Source of the DNA: CALAZP01 sp964410725
Lineage (GTDB): Bacteria; Bacteroidota; Bacteroidia; Chitinophagales; Saprospiraceae
Direction: 5' to 3'
DNA length: 47,745 nucleotides
NCBI GenBank assembly: GCA_964410725.1
Contig: CAYPID010000015.1
Span: 1-47,745 of the forward strand
The position numbers and the translations under genes are program-made. The notes under the pieces are model-generated. The model was not told the DNA's origin. It worked only from the letters and a program-made list of their open reading frames with translations, and searched no databases. Below, in pieces: positions 1 through 8,903 of this stretch (position 1 is its first letter; each line of letters starts with the position of its first letter).

Positions 1-106
1 GGGTTAAAAAAATAAAAAACAGTTTTTTATTGGTTTATTAGGAGTAAACACCTATTATTGTTTTATAAACTAAAGTAGTTTTTGTGTTTATTTGTTTGGG
101 TTAGAG

Positions 107-137
107 ACCCTTGTTTGATTAAACAAGGGTTTTTTTT
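107..137 (+). terminator. Rho-independent terminator of a gene upstream of the window
   Basis: The stem ACCCTTGTTT (107-116) pairs perfectly with AAACAAGGGT (121-130) around a GATT loop and is followed at once by seven T. This is a textbook intrinsic terminator reading rightwards. No gene lies between base 1 and the hairpin, so it must end a plus-strand transcript that starts outside the window. Bases 1-106 are AT-rich with no supported feature. Confidence 0.85.
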
Positions 138-140
138 ATT

Positions 141-177
141 AAAAAACAATGCCCTGCATTCCTAGGAAAACAGGGCA
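141..177 (-). terminator. Terminator of the DUF1573 gene
   Basis: On the minus strand TGCCCTG (177-171) pairs with CAGGGCA (156-150) across a 14-base loop and is followed by TTGTTTTTT. It lies about 20 bases beyond the DUF1573 stop codon and faces the terminator at 107-137, so converging transcripts from both sides end here. Confidence 0.75.
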
Positions 178-198
178 TAAAGTATTTGTTCTTTTACT

Positions 199-693
199 TT
201 AGTTTTTACCCTTAAAAGGATTGTTTTCGTTAAGAGGTGCACCTTCTGGTTCTGGAGCCTTTTGGCTTACTGTTCCAGAAATGGTTAAAACCTTGGTGCT
301 TTCTTGTCCTCCAGCATCTTTTAAAGATAGGGTAACTGTCTTTTTGAATGCCCCTACTCTATTGGTATCGTACCTTACTTTAATCTCTCCTTTTCCACCT
401 GGCGCAATGGGTTCCTTAGGATAGGTAGGAACGGTGCATCCGCAACTCCCTCTGGCACTAGTGATTAGGACCACAGATTCGCTGGTATTGGTAAACTCAA
501 ATACTCTGTAAGGATCACTTCCTTTTTCAATTTGCCCATAGTCAACTGTTTCCTTTTCAAAATTCAGGAATTCAGTAACCTTTTCAATTTTTTCTTCTTG
601 TTTTTGATCTAAAGAAATGGATTGCTTGGTATTTTGACCAAAGGATACCAGACCAAACAGAAGAGCTGGAAGAAACAAAACTAATTTTTTCAT
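199..693 (-). CDS. Exported DUF1573 family protein
   Basis: This 164-residue protein carries a DUF1573 domain, an immunoglobulin-like fold widespread in Bacteroidota envelope proteins whose function is unknown. I chose the ATG at 693 because it begins directly with a lipid-exported type signal sequence (MKKLVLFLPALLFG, then polar residues); an in-frame GTG at 714 would add seven polar residues ahead of it. After a short charged linker rich in Gln, Glu and Lys, the domain shows the family hallmark CGCTVP at about residues 84-89, followed by a P-x-x-P-I-A-P-G-G-K turn and the R-Y-D-T-N segment. The C-terminal tail is short and Pro/Asn rich. It stands alone, ends in its own terminator, and diverges from the E1 gene. 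A near-consensus -7 element (TATATTTA) lies upstream. Confidence 0.85.
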   Translation of the reverse strand: MKKLVLFLPALLFGLVSFGQNTKQSISLDQKQEEKIEKVTEFLNFEKETVDYGQIEKGSDPYRVFEFTNTSESVVLITSARGSCGCTVPTYPKEPIAPGGKGEIKVRYDTNRVGAFKKTVTLSLKDAGGQESTKVLTISGTVSQKAPEPEGAPLNENNPFKGKN

Positions 694-791
694 GTCTGAA
701 TTTTTTGTTGCCACTCGTTATTAGTTGATTTAAAAACTTAAATATATAGCAACATTTTTACTAATGAAAGTTCAACCAATAAAAACCTGAG

Positions 792-826
792 TTTGTTGAC
801 CGCTTGTCTAAAAAAGTTTACTTTTG
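792..826 (+). promoter_or_regulatory. Bacteroidota-type promoter of the E1/tex transcript
   Basis: A perfect -7 element TACTTTTG (819-826) is preceded by TTTG (792-795) and TTG (796-798), giving spacers of 23 or 20 bases. Transcription should begin near 830, which places the ATG at 850 about 20 bases into the message and excludes the in-frame TTG codons at 793 and 796, which fall within the promoter. Confidence 0.7.
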
Positions 827-849
827 CAATTGTTCACCAAACTTTTGGC

Positions 850-3264
850 ATGACAAAAGAACCCCATCTGTTGGAAAGCACTTACAATAAAAAAGGACAG
901 GCTGAATGGTTACCCTCAAAGGAAAAAATCCTTCAGGACTTTGAATGGTGTTGTTTGAGTAGAGAAGCCAGTTTGATTGCGAGAAGAGAGGTCCTCACAG
1001 GAAAAGCTAAGTTTGGCATCACAGGAGATGGTAAGGAGCTTGCTCAAGTTGCGATAGCCCATTTTTTACAGAATGGGGATTTCAGATCAGGATATTATCG
1101 AGACCAAACGTTAATGTTTGCCACCGGCGTTTCCACAGTCAGCCAATATTTTTCTCAACTCTATGCAGACCCGGTCAATGATCCATTCTCAGGGGGTCGA
1201 CAAATGAACGCCCATTTTGCAACTCCCCTGGTCAATAAGAATGGCGATTGGTTGGATCATATGCAGCAATTCAATATTTCTTCAGACATTTCCTCAACGG
1301 GAGGGCAAATGGCGAGGGCTCTTGGGTTAGCTTTAGCCTCTAAAAAGTATCGGGAAAAGCCTGATTTTGACTTTAATAAATTCAGCAAAGAGGGTCGTGA
1401 AATTTGTTTGTGTACCATTGGAGATGCCAGTACTTCTGAAGGCATCTTTTGGGAGACCGTTAACGCTGCTGGGGTCTTACAGGTCCCATTAGTCATTGCG
1501 GTTTGGGACGACGGCTATGGGATTTCGGTTCCCAAGTCCTATCAGACAGTTCAATCTAGTATTTCTCAGGCCGTATCGGGTATGGAGAAAACTCAAAAGG
1601 ATGGTAATGGTATTAGGATATTCAAAGCGAAAGCCTGGGATTACATCGGATTATTAAAAGCATTCTCCGAAGGGATATCTTTGGCAAGAGAAGAACACAT
1701 CCCTGTTTTATTCCACATAGATGAGGCCACTCAGCCTCAGGGTCACTCCACTTCTGGATCGCATGAACGGTATAAGAGTAAGGAACGCATTGAGTGGGAG
1801 AAAAAATTTGACTGTATTCGACAATTCGAGGACTGGATCATCAAAAATGAGATTGCCAGTTTGGAAGACACTCAAAAAATAAAAGCAAAAGCCACCAAAA
1901 GTGCCAAAACTTCTCGAGACCAAGCTTGGAAACTGGCTCAAGGTCCTCTGCAAATTAAACTACAAGAACTTAAGTCAATCTATACTCGGATCAGTCACGA
2001 CATCAACGGCACCAGAGAATTAGCGGTGGAATTGAATCAATTCAACCCGCCCCAATTAGGGGAAATGACCCGAAATGCCAGGAGAATGTTCTTTCTATTA
2101 AGGAATATGGACATTCCTGAAAAAACGGATTTAGATAGGTGGATTCATCATACCTATCAAATTGCTGAAAAGGCCTACCATGAAAATTTAATTTGCAAGG
2201 GAAAAAAGGGTAGCATCCATACCCCTGTTATTCCTCCTGATTTTGAGGACAATGCCCCAATGCTGAATGGGTATCAACTACTCAATAAATTTTTTGATTA
2301 TTTATTTGAACATTACCCCAATCTATATGCCTTTGGAGAAGACCTGGGATTCATTGGTGATGTTAATCAAGGGTTCGCGGGCCTCCAGGGAAAATATGGA
2401 GAAGAAAGAATTTTTGATACGGGGATTCGAGAACAGACCATTGTAGGACAAGCGATTGGGATGGCTATGAGGGGACTGCGTCCAATTGCTGAAATCCAAT
2501 ATTTAGATTATTTGATTTATGCTCTTCAGCCGTTAACAGATGACTTGGCCACAATTAGATGGAGAAGCAATGGAATTCAGCAAGCGCCCGTTATCATCAG
2601 AAGTAGAGGTCATCGACTGGAAGGAATTTGGCACTCTGGCTCACCGATGGGAATGATTCTGAACTCCCTAAGAGGAATGCATGTATGTGTACCTAGGAAC
2701 ATGACGCAAGCTGCAGGTATGTACAGCACCTTACTCCAGGGAAATGATCCAGCTTTAGTCATTGAATGCCTAAATGGCTACCGATTAAAAGAAAAATTAC
2801 CCAGCAACCTGGGGGTATATACAGTTCCTTTAGGAAGCCCTGAAATACTGAAAAAAGGACAGGACGTTACTTTAGTAACTTATGGATCTTGTGTTAGAAT
2901 TGCCCAAGAGGCCATTACTCTATTAGAACAAATTAACATTTCAGTTGAACTTATAGATATTCAAACTTTACTGCCATTCGACTTGGAAAAAACCATAGTG
3001 GACTCCATTAAAAAAACCAATCGCGTAGTCTTTTTAGACGAAGATGTGCCTGGAGGAGCTACGGCATTTATGCTGAAAGAAGTACTCGAAACTCAAGGAG
3101 GGTATGAATTTCTAGACGCGGCACCAGTTACCATTACTTCCAAAGCCCATAGACCGCCCTATGGTTCCGATGGAGATTATTTTTCCAAGCCTAATGTCGA
3201 GGATGTTTATGAACGTATTTACGAGATGATGTCAGAATCCAATTTCGAAAAATTTCCACTTTAA
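850..3264 (+). CDS. 2-oxoacid dehydrogenase E1, fused alpha and beta subunits
   Basis: An 804-residue thiamine-diphosphate enzyme in which the E1 alpha and E1 beta chains are joined. It would decarboxylate pyruvate or branched 2-oxoacids and pass the acyl group to a lipoyl-E2. In the alpha half, GDASTSEG and WDDGYGIS (about residues 191-224) match the TPP/Mg motif GDG...NN. The beta half begins near residue 470 and shows the FGEDLGFIGDV and FDTGIREQ signatures, ending in the C-terminal transketolase-type fold. The fused arrangement is common in Bacteroidota. The frame stays open back to a TTG at 793, but the promoter at 792-826 favours ATG 850. tex follows 12 bases downstream, so the two probably share a message. 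The lipoyl-E2 gene in this window is 41 kb away. Whether the substrate is pyruvate or 2-oxoisovalerate cannot be read from sequence alone. Confidence 0.9.
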   Translation: MTKEPHLLESTYNKKGQAEWLPSKEKILQDFEWCCLSREASLIARREVLTGKAKFGITGDGKELAQVAIAHFLQNGDFRSGYYRDQTLMFATGVSTVSQYFSQLYADPVNDPFSGGRQMNAHFATPLVNKNGDWLDHMQQFNISSDISSTGGQMARALGLALASKKYREKPDFDFNKFSKEGREICLCTIGDASTSEGIFWETVNAAGVLQVPLVIAVWDDGYGISVPKSYQTVQSSISQAVSGMEKTQKDGNGIRIFKAKAWDYIGLLKAFSEGISLAREEHIPVLFHIDEATQPQGHSTSGSHERYKSKERIEWEKKFDCIRQFEDWIIKNEIASLEDTQKIKAKATKSAKTSRDQAWKLAQGPLQIKLQELKSIYTRISHDINGTRELAVELNQFNPPQLGEMTRNARRMFFLLRNMDIPEKTDLDRWIHHTYQIAEKAYHENLICKGKKGSIHTPVIPPDFEDNAPMLNGYQLLNKFFDYLFEHYPNLYAFGEDLGFIGDVNQGFAGLQGKYGEERIFDTGIREQTIVGQAIGMAMRGLRPIAEIQYLDYLIYALQPLTDDLATIRWRSNGIQQAPVIIRSRGHRLEGIWHSGSPMGMILNSLRGMHVCVPRNMTQAAGMYSTLLQGNDPALVIECLNGYRLKEKLPSNLGVYTVPLGSPEILKKGQDVTLVTYGSCVRIAQEAITLLEQINISVELIDIQTLLPFDLEKTIVDSIKKTNRVVFLDEDVPGGATAFMLKEVLETQGGYEFLDAAPVTITSKAHRPPYGSDGDYFSKPNVEDVYERIYEMMSESNFEKFPL

Positions 3265-3276
3265 TATTTTAAGCGC

Positions 3277-5397
3277 TTGAAAACTACTTTTTTACAGCAA
3301 TCGCTGGAATTGCCCCTGCGACAGATTGAACAGACTTTATCCCTAATTGAAAGCGGAGCAACCACTCCTTTTATCGCCAGATATAGAAAAGAGCAAACGG
3401 GAGGACTCGACGAAATTCAAATCAATGATATCTTGCGACTTGCCAAGCAATTCGATGAGTTAGAAAAGAGAAAGGAAAGTATTCTCAAATCCATTGCTGA
3501 ACAAGGCCAACTCACCCCTGAACTAGAAAGAACTATCAAGGATTGTACGGAATCCACAACTCTAGAAGATCTATACTTACCATTCAAACGAAAAAAGACG
3601 ACCCGTGCGGGGGTAGCAAGAGCAGCCGGATTAGAACCCCTGGCTGAATGGATTCAAAATCAAAGTCCCGACGAACCAACCAAGAAGGCTGTAGAATTTT
3701 TAAATGAACAAATTTCAAGCGTTGAAGAAGCAATACAAGGGGCCTCAGACATTATAGCAGAAAACATCAGTGAAGACACTAAAATTAGAGAACAATTACG
3801 TCGGCTATTTGAAAAGGAGGCTATCGTGCGCGCTAAATTGGTCAAAGGAAAAGAAGAAGAAGGGGCTAAATACAGAGACTATTTTGATTTTGAGGAAAAT
3901 TTAAAGGACAGTCCTTCTCATAGAATATTGGCATTAAGAAGAGCTGAAAGCGAAGGAATAATTAGACTTTCCATACTTCCTGATTCGGAAAATGCACTTT
4001 ATCTCATCGAGAAAAAATGGGTCAAAGGTTCCCACTCTAATAGTAAGATTGTAAAAAACGCTGCTAAAGATGCTTATCAAAGACTCATCGAACCTTCTAT
4101 AGAAACAGAAGTTCGAAAAAGTTCCAAAGAAAAAGCTGATTTAGAAGCCATAAAGGTGTTTACGGAAAACCTCAAACAATTACTTTTAGCTCCACCATTA
4201 GGGCAAATGGTCATTTTAGCAATAGACCCTGGTTTTAGAACGGGATGTAAAGTGGTTGTGATCGATCAAAATGGAAACCTGATAGATAAAGCGACCATAT
4301 TCCCACATCCACCACAAAACAACGCCATAGAAGCGGAACAAATCATTACCAACCTTTCAAAAAAACATCAAGTTCAAGCCATTGCTGTAGGGAACGGAAC
4401 TGCGGGGAGGGAAACAGAGATATTCCTTAAACAGATCAAATTTGAGCCTACCCCTCAAATTTTTATGGTTAATGAAAGTGGTGCGTCCATTTACTCTGCT
4501 TCTGAAATTGCCAGAGAAGAACTTCCCAATGAAGATATCACAGTAAGAGGAGCCGTTTCAATTGGAAGGAGATTAATGGATCCTCTAGCAGAATTAATCA
4601 AAATCGACCCCAAATCTATAGGCGTAGGTCAATACCAACACGATGTCAATCAGCGAATGTTAAAAGACGAATTAGACCAGGTCGTTAGTAGTTGTGTAAA
4701 TCAGGTCGGAGTCAATCTCAATACAGCTGGCAAACATTTACTGCAATATATTTCAGGACTGGGCCCTACTCTAGCAGAAAATATCGTCAACTATAGAAAG
4801 GAAAATGGTAGTTTTAAAGCTATTAAAGAATTATTAAAAGTTCCTCGAATGGGGGCAAAAGTATTCGAACAAAGTGCTGGTTTTCTAAGAATAAGAAATG
4901 CCAAAAACCCACTCGACAATACTGGCGTTCACCCAGAAAGGTACCAATTGGTAGAAAAAATGGCCCTTGATTTGGGAACTTCGGTGGACAATATCTTAGC
5001 CAATCCTGCAAAGCTTAAAGAACTCCATCTTAAAAATTACCTCTCCGAAGAAGTTGGAATGCCCACTCTAAAAGATATCCTTAAAGAATTAGAAAAACCT
5101 GGATTAGACCCGAGAGGACAAGCCAGGCAGTTTTCCTTTACTCCGGGCATTTTTACCTTTGAAGACATACACGAAGGAATGATAGTAAATGGGTTGGTCA
5201 ATAACATTACCAATTTTGGGGCATTTGTCGACATAGGCATTAAAGAAAGTGGCCTAATTCACATATCCAATATGGCCAATCGATTCATCAAAAATCCTAA
5301 TGAGGTAGTCAAACTCGACCAAGAAGTGGTAGTCAAAATCATTGAAATCGATCGCAGCCGCAAACGAATTCAATTGTCTTTGAAAGATGTGGAATAA
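3277..5397 (+). CDS. tex: Tex family RNA-binding transcription accessory protein
   Basis: A 706-residue Tex homologue, near the usual family length. It has the N-terminal helical region (IARYRKEQTGGLDE near residue 35), a YqgF/RNase H-like domain beginning at LAIDPGFRTGCK (about residue 313), a helix-hairpin-helix section (SGLGPTLAENIV and VPRMGAKVFEQ) and a C-terminal S1 RNA-binding domain (about 632-700, containing NNITNFGAFVDIG). Tex binds RNA and associates with transcription in other bacteria. The start is a TTG at 3277: the in-frame stop at 3262 leaves no upstream option, the first internal ATG would remove the whole N-terminal region, and residues right after the TTG fit the family start. 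It follows the E1 gene by 12 bases and ends 5 bases from the converging pyruvate carboxylase stop. Confidence 0.92.
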   Translation: MKTTFLQQSLELPLRQIEQTLSLIESGATTPFIARYRKEQTGGLDEIQINDILRLAKQFDELEKRKESILKSIAEQGQLTPELERTIKDCTESTTLEDLYLPFKRKKTTRAGVARAAGLEPLAEWIQNQSPDEPTKKAVEFLNEQISSVEEAIQGASDIIAENISEDTKIREQLRRLFEKEAIVRAKLVKGKEEEGAKYRDYFDFEENLKDSPSHRILALRRAESEGIIRLSILPDSENALYLIEKKWVKGSHSNSKIVKNAAKDAYQRLIEPSIETEVRKSSKEKADLEAIKVFTENLKQLLLAPPLGQMVILAIDPGFRTGCKVVVIDQNGNLIDKATIFPHPPQNNAIEAEQIITNLSKKHQVQAIAVGNGTAGRETEIFLKQIKFEPTPQIFMVNESGASIYSASEIAREELPNEDITVRGAVSIGRRLMDPLAELIKIDPKSIGVGQYQHDVNQRMLKDELDQVVSSCVNQVGVNLNTAGKHLLQYISGLGPTLAENIVNYRKENGSFKAIKELLKVPRMGAKVFEQSAGFLRIRNAKNPLDNTGVHPERYQLVEKMALDLGTSVDNILANPAKLKELHLKNYLSEEVGMPTLKDILKELEKPGLDPRGQARQFSFTPGIFTFEDIHEGMIVNGLVNNITNFGAFVDIGIKESGLIHISNMANRFIKNPNEVVKLDQEVVVKIIEIDRSRKRIQLSLKDVE

Positions 5398-5402
5398 GAA
5401 TT

Positions 5403-8400
5403 TTATTCTAACTCTATTACCAAATCATCTTGTTCAACTAATACTCCCTCTTTCAGGGCAATCCTTTTGACTATACCTTCCCTTGGGGCGGTTATGGTAC
5501 TTTCCATCTTCATAGCCTCAATAATAAATAGAGGGGCATTGACTGAAATTTGATCTCCCACCTGAACCAGGATTTTAGATAAACTACCCTGTAGAGGGAC
5601 CCCAATTTCATTGGCTCCTTCTGCTTTTTGATGACTGACTATAGCAACCGAAGCACCTCGGTCTTTCACCGGGATGGTTCTGTATTGTCCATTTAAGGAA
5701 AAGGCTACCATTCTAATCCCCTGTTCATCTGGCGGTGTTTTATTCAAATATTTAATTAAAACATTTTTACCCTCATCTAATTTAACCATCACCTCTTCAT
5801 TGGATTTCATACCGTAAAAAAATAAACGAGTGGGTAATTTAGAAACTTCACCAAACTCATTAAAATGGGTATTAAAATCCTGGTAAACCTTGGGATATAA
5901 TAGATAAGAAAGTAAATCTCTTTCTTTTAATTCCATTCCAAATTGTTTTTTAAAGTCCTTAAGCGCTTTTTTAAAATCTATAGGTGTCAAATGCGCGTTG
6001 GGCTTATCCGTAAAAGGCTCTTCGTCTTTTAAAACTATTTTCTGAATTTTTTTGGGGAATCCACCTTTAATTTGCCCCAAATCTCCTCTCATGAGTGCCT
6101 TAACACTATCCGGGAAAGATAAGTGATCCCCCCTTTCCAAGACGTCCTCTTCAGTTAAATTATTGGCGGTCATAAATAAGGCCATATCACCAACCACTTT
6201 AGAAGAAGGAGTCACTTTGATGATGTTTCCAAACAATCGATTAGCAATGGCATAATTTTTCTTGACCAAATCAAATTTGTCTTCCAAACCTAGTGCCCTT
6301 GCCTGAGGTCTTAAGTTAGAGTACTGCCCTCCTGGAATTTCATGCTCATAAACATCTGCACTTCCCGATCTAAGTTCTGTTTCAAACGGATAATAAAGAG
6401 ACCTTACCCCCTCCCAATAATTGGATATTTGGGTCATCACCTCTTCATCAACGGGTCTTTCCCTTTCGTGTCCTTTCATCATTGAGGCAACGGCGTTCCA
6501 ATTGGGTTGAGAAGTAAGACCCGACATGGCACTGACTGCACAATCTATAATATCAACACCGGCATCAATTGCTCTTAAGTACGAGGCCGCTTGAATAGAA
6601 GCCGTATCGTGGGTATGAAGGTGAATTGGAATATCGACGGATTTTTTCAACTGCGTTACTAAGGTTTCTGCAGCCAAAGGCTTCAGCAAACCAGCCATAT
6701 CCTTAATGGCTATTATGTGTGCTCCCTCATCCTCAAGTGCCCTAGCTAAATCTAAATAGTATTGCAAATTAAATTTAGTTTTAGTCGGATCTGTAATATC
6801 TCCAGAATAACATATACTTGCCTCGGCTATGGCATCGGTTTCATTTCGAACCGTACGAATACTTGTTTTCATAGCTTCTATCCAATTCAACGAATCGAAT
6901 ATTCTAAAGATATCAATACCCGTTTCAGCCGCATTAACAATGAATCTCTCTACTAAATTATCAGGATAGGCCGTATACCCAACCGCATTGGATCCTCTCA
7001 ACAACATTTGGAAAAGCACATTGGGAATACGGTCCCTAAGTTGTGCTAATCGATCCCAGGGACACTCCTTTAAAAAACGCATAGCTACATCAAAAGTCGC
7101 GCCTCCCCAAACTTCCATAGAAAACAAGAAGGGAGCACAGGACTGAGCATAAGTATCTGCAATTTTAATCATATCGAATGTCCGCATCCGTGTAGCCAAT
7201 AAAGACTGATGTCCGTCTCTAAAAGTGGTGTCTGTATATAAAATCGGCTTTTCGTTCTTGATCCAATCTATAAATCCATCTCTTCCTAGCTTTTGCTTAA
7301 TATCTCTAGTCCCCTCAGGAAGGAGTTTGCGATCTTTGGGTGGAGGGACTACAATGGGTAAAAAGATAGCGTTCGGATTGATTTCTTTGACATCAGGATT
7401 GCTGTTGACAATCACATCCGCTATATACCTCAACATCTTAGTTGCCCGATCTTTCCAAATTGGAGGAGCGAGAAGCTGTTGGTTTTCATTAATAAATTTA
7501 ACAGTGGCTAAACCAGCAACAAATTTTGGCTCTCTAAGGAGATTGAGTAAAAAACTAGTATTGGTGCTGACCCCACGAATTCGAAATTCCCGCAAGGCTC
7601 TGTGCATTCGCTGAGTCGCTTCTGGCAAATTGCGACCCCATGCTGTTACCTTAACCAATAGGCTGTCAAAAAAAGGAGAAATTCTCGCACCTGGATAGGC
7701 ACTTCCCGCATCAAGTCTAATGCCCATACCCGAAGCAGAACGATATTCAATTAGAGTCCCGTAATCGGGTTTGAAATCCTCTGAAGGCTTTTCAGTAGTA
7801 ATTCTACATTGAACCGCACACCCACTGAATGTTATGTCTGCTTGATTTCCCAGCCTTAATTCTTCATGTCCCAAATGATAACCCATTGCAATTAAAAACT
7901 GAGCCCTAACCAAATCAATTCCCGTAATCTCTTCGGTTACCGTATGCTCTACCTGAATTCTAGGGTTAACCTCTATAAAATAAACCGATTCATCTTCATC
8001 CACTAAAAATTCCGCTGTGCCCGCATGACTATACCCCACCTTATTAGCTAGTCTCAACGCATATTCATATAATTTATCCTTAGTGTCCTGTTTTAATGTC
8101 AAACAAGGCGCAATTTCAACCACTTTTTGAAACCTCCTTTGAACCGAACAATCTCGCTCAAATAAGTGAACTATATTCCCATAGCGATCCCCCAACAACT
8201 GAATTTCAATATGCTTGGGATTTTCGATAAACTTTTCAATAAAGACTGTACCATCTCCGAATGCAGTTTTCGCCTCCCCGGACGCCTCCTGTAATTCCCC
8301 TAATAGCTCAGAGGCCGATCTAACCACACGCATACCTCTACCTCCCCCACCTGCTGCAGCTTTAATAATTAAGGGGAATCCAATACGCTCCGCCTCAGCT

Positions 8401-8861
8401 AAAGCCCCTTTAAAATTACTCCCCTCCACCATTATATCCTCGATTATAGGCACTTCCACCTCTCTTGCCAGTTGCTTAGCGGCAACTTTGTCTCCCAATC
8501 TTTCCATTACCTCAGCCGAAGGTCCTACAAATACAATCCCCTCCTCCGAACAACGCCTTGCAAAATGAACGTTCTCAGAAAGGAAACCATAACCTGGATG
8601 AATGGCATCAACCTTTTTTTCCTTGGCCAGTTGAATAATTTCCTCAATATTTAAGTAAGGTTTCAACGGATCCTTATCCTCCCCAATTTGATACGCCTCA
8701 TCCGCTTTATATCGGTGCTGAGAATATCGATCCTCATAAGTATATACGGCTACTGTTCGTAAATTTAATTCAGATGCTGCTCTAAAAATTCGAATGGCAA
8801 TCTCTCCCCTGTTGGCGACTAAAATCTTTTTGAATGGTAGAATGACCCGCTTTACTTCCAT
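5403..8861 (-). CDS. pyc: Pyruvate carboxylase
   Basis: A 1152-residue biotin enzyme of full family length that carboxylates pyruvate to oxaloacetate with ATP and bicarbonate, refilling the TCA cycle. Domains in order: biotin carboxylase (FKKILVANRGEIAIRIFRAA at about 10, then the ATP-grasp loop KAAAGGGGRGMR and the EVNPRIQVEH motif), carboxyltransferase (YTDTTFRDGHQSLLATRMRT in the first half of the central region, with the metal-site HLHTHDT), the linking allosteric domain, and a C-terminal biotinyl domain with the carrier lysine at about K1118 in EAMKMES. The ATG at 8861 follows an A-rich leader (AAAACAAATAAG), typical of Bacteroidota starts. A helicase gene lies 42 bases upstream, with a near-consensus -7 (TATATTTA) between them, so it may have its own promoter or read through from the helicase. 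Confidence 0.96.
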   Translation of the reverse strand: MEVKRVILPFKKILVANRGEIAIRIFRAASELNLRTVAVYTYEDRYSQHRYKADEAYQIGEDKDPLKPYLNIEEIIQLAKEKKVDAIHPGYGFLSENVHFARRCSEEGIVFVGPSAEVMERLGDKVAAKQLAREVEVPIIEDIMVEGSNFKGALAEAERIGFPLIIKAAAGGGGRGMRVVRSASELLGELQEASGEAKTAFGDGTVFIEKFIENPKHIEIQLLGDRYGNIVHLFERDCSVQRRFQKVVEIAPCLTLKQDTKDKLYEYALRLANKVGYSHAGTAEFLVDEDESVYFIEVNPRIQVEHTVTEEITGIDLVRAQFLIAMGYHLGHEELRLGNQADITFSGCAVQCRITTEKPSEDFKPDYGTLIEYRSASGMGIRLDAGSAYPGARISPFFDSLLVKVTAWGRNLPEATQRMHRALREFRIRGVSTNTSFLLNLLREPKFVAGLATVKFINENQQLLAPPIWKDRATKMLRYIADVIVNSNPDVKEINPNAIFLPIVVPPPKDRKLLPEGTRDIKQKLGRDGFIDWIKNEKPILYTDTTFRDGHQSLLATRMRTFDMIKIADTYAQSCAPFLFSMEVWGGATFDVAMRFLKECPWDRLAQLRDRIPNVLFQMLLRGSNAVGYTAYPDNLVERFIVNAAETGIDIFRIFDSLNWIEAMKTSIRTVRNETDAIAEASICYSGDITDPTKTKFNLQYYLDLARALEDEGAHIIAIKDMAGLLKPLAAETLVTQLKKSVDIPIHLHTHDTASIQAASYLRAIDAGVDIIDCAVSAMSGLTSQPNWNAVASMMKGHERERPVDEEVMTQISNYWEGVRSLYYPFETELRSGSADVYEHEIPGGQYSNLRPQARALGLEDKFDLVKKNYAIANRLFGNIIKVTPSSKVVGDMALFMTANNLTEEDVLERGDHLSFPDSVKALMRGDLGQIKGGFPKKIQKIVLKDEEPFTDKPNAHLTPIDFKKALKDFKKQFGMELKERDLLSYLLYPKVYQDFNTHFNEFGEVSKLPTRLFFYGMKSNEEVMVKLDEGKNVLIKYLNKTPPDEQGIRMVAFSLNGQYRTIPVKDRGASVAIVSHQKAEGANEIGVPLQGSLSKILVQVGDQISVNAPLFIIEAMKMESTITAPREGIVKRIALKEGVLVEQDDLVIELE

Positions 8862-8903
8862 TATGCTTATTTGTTTTAGGTAAATATAATGGAAATGAAA
8901 TTT

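Noticed and set aside
5387..5418. GAATAA/TTATTC inverted repeat between tex and pyc
   Set aside because: Six AT-rich pairs in the coding ends; too weak to call a terminator.
7225..7614. 129-codon open frame antisense to pyruvate carboxylase
   Set aside because: It is the complement of a strongly conserved coding region; its translation shows no domain and there is no promoter.
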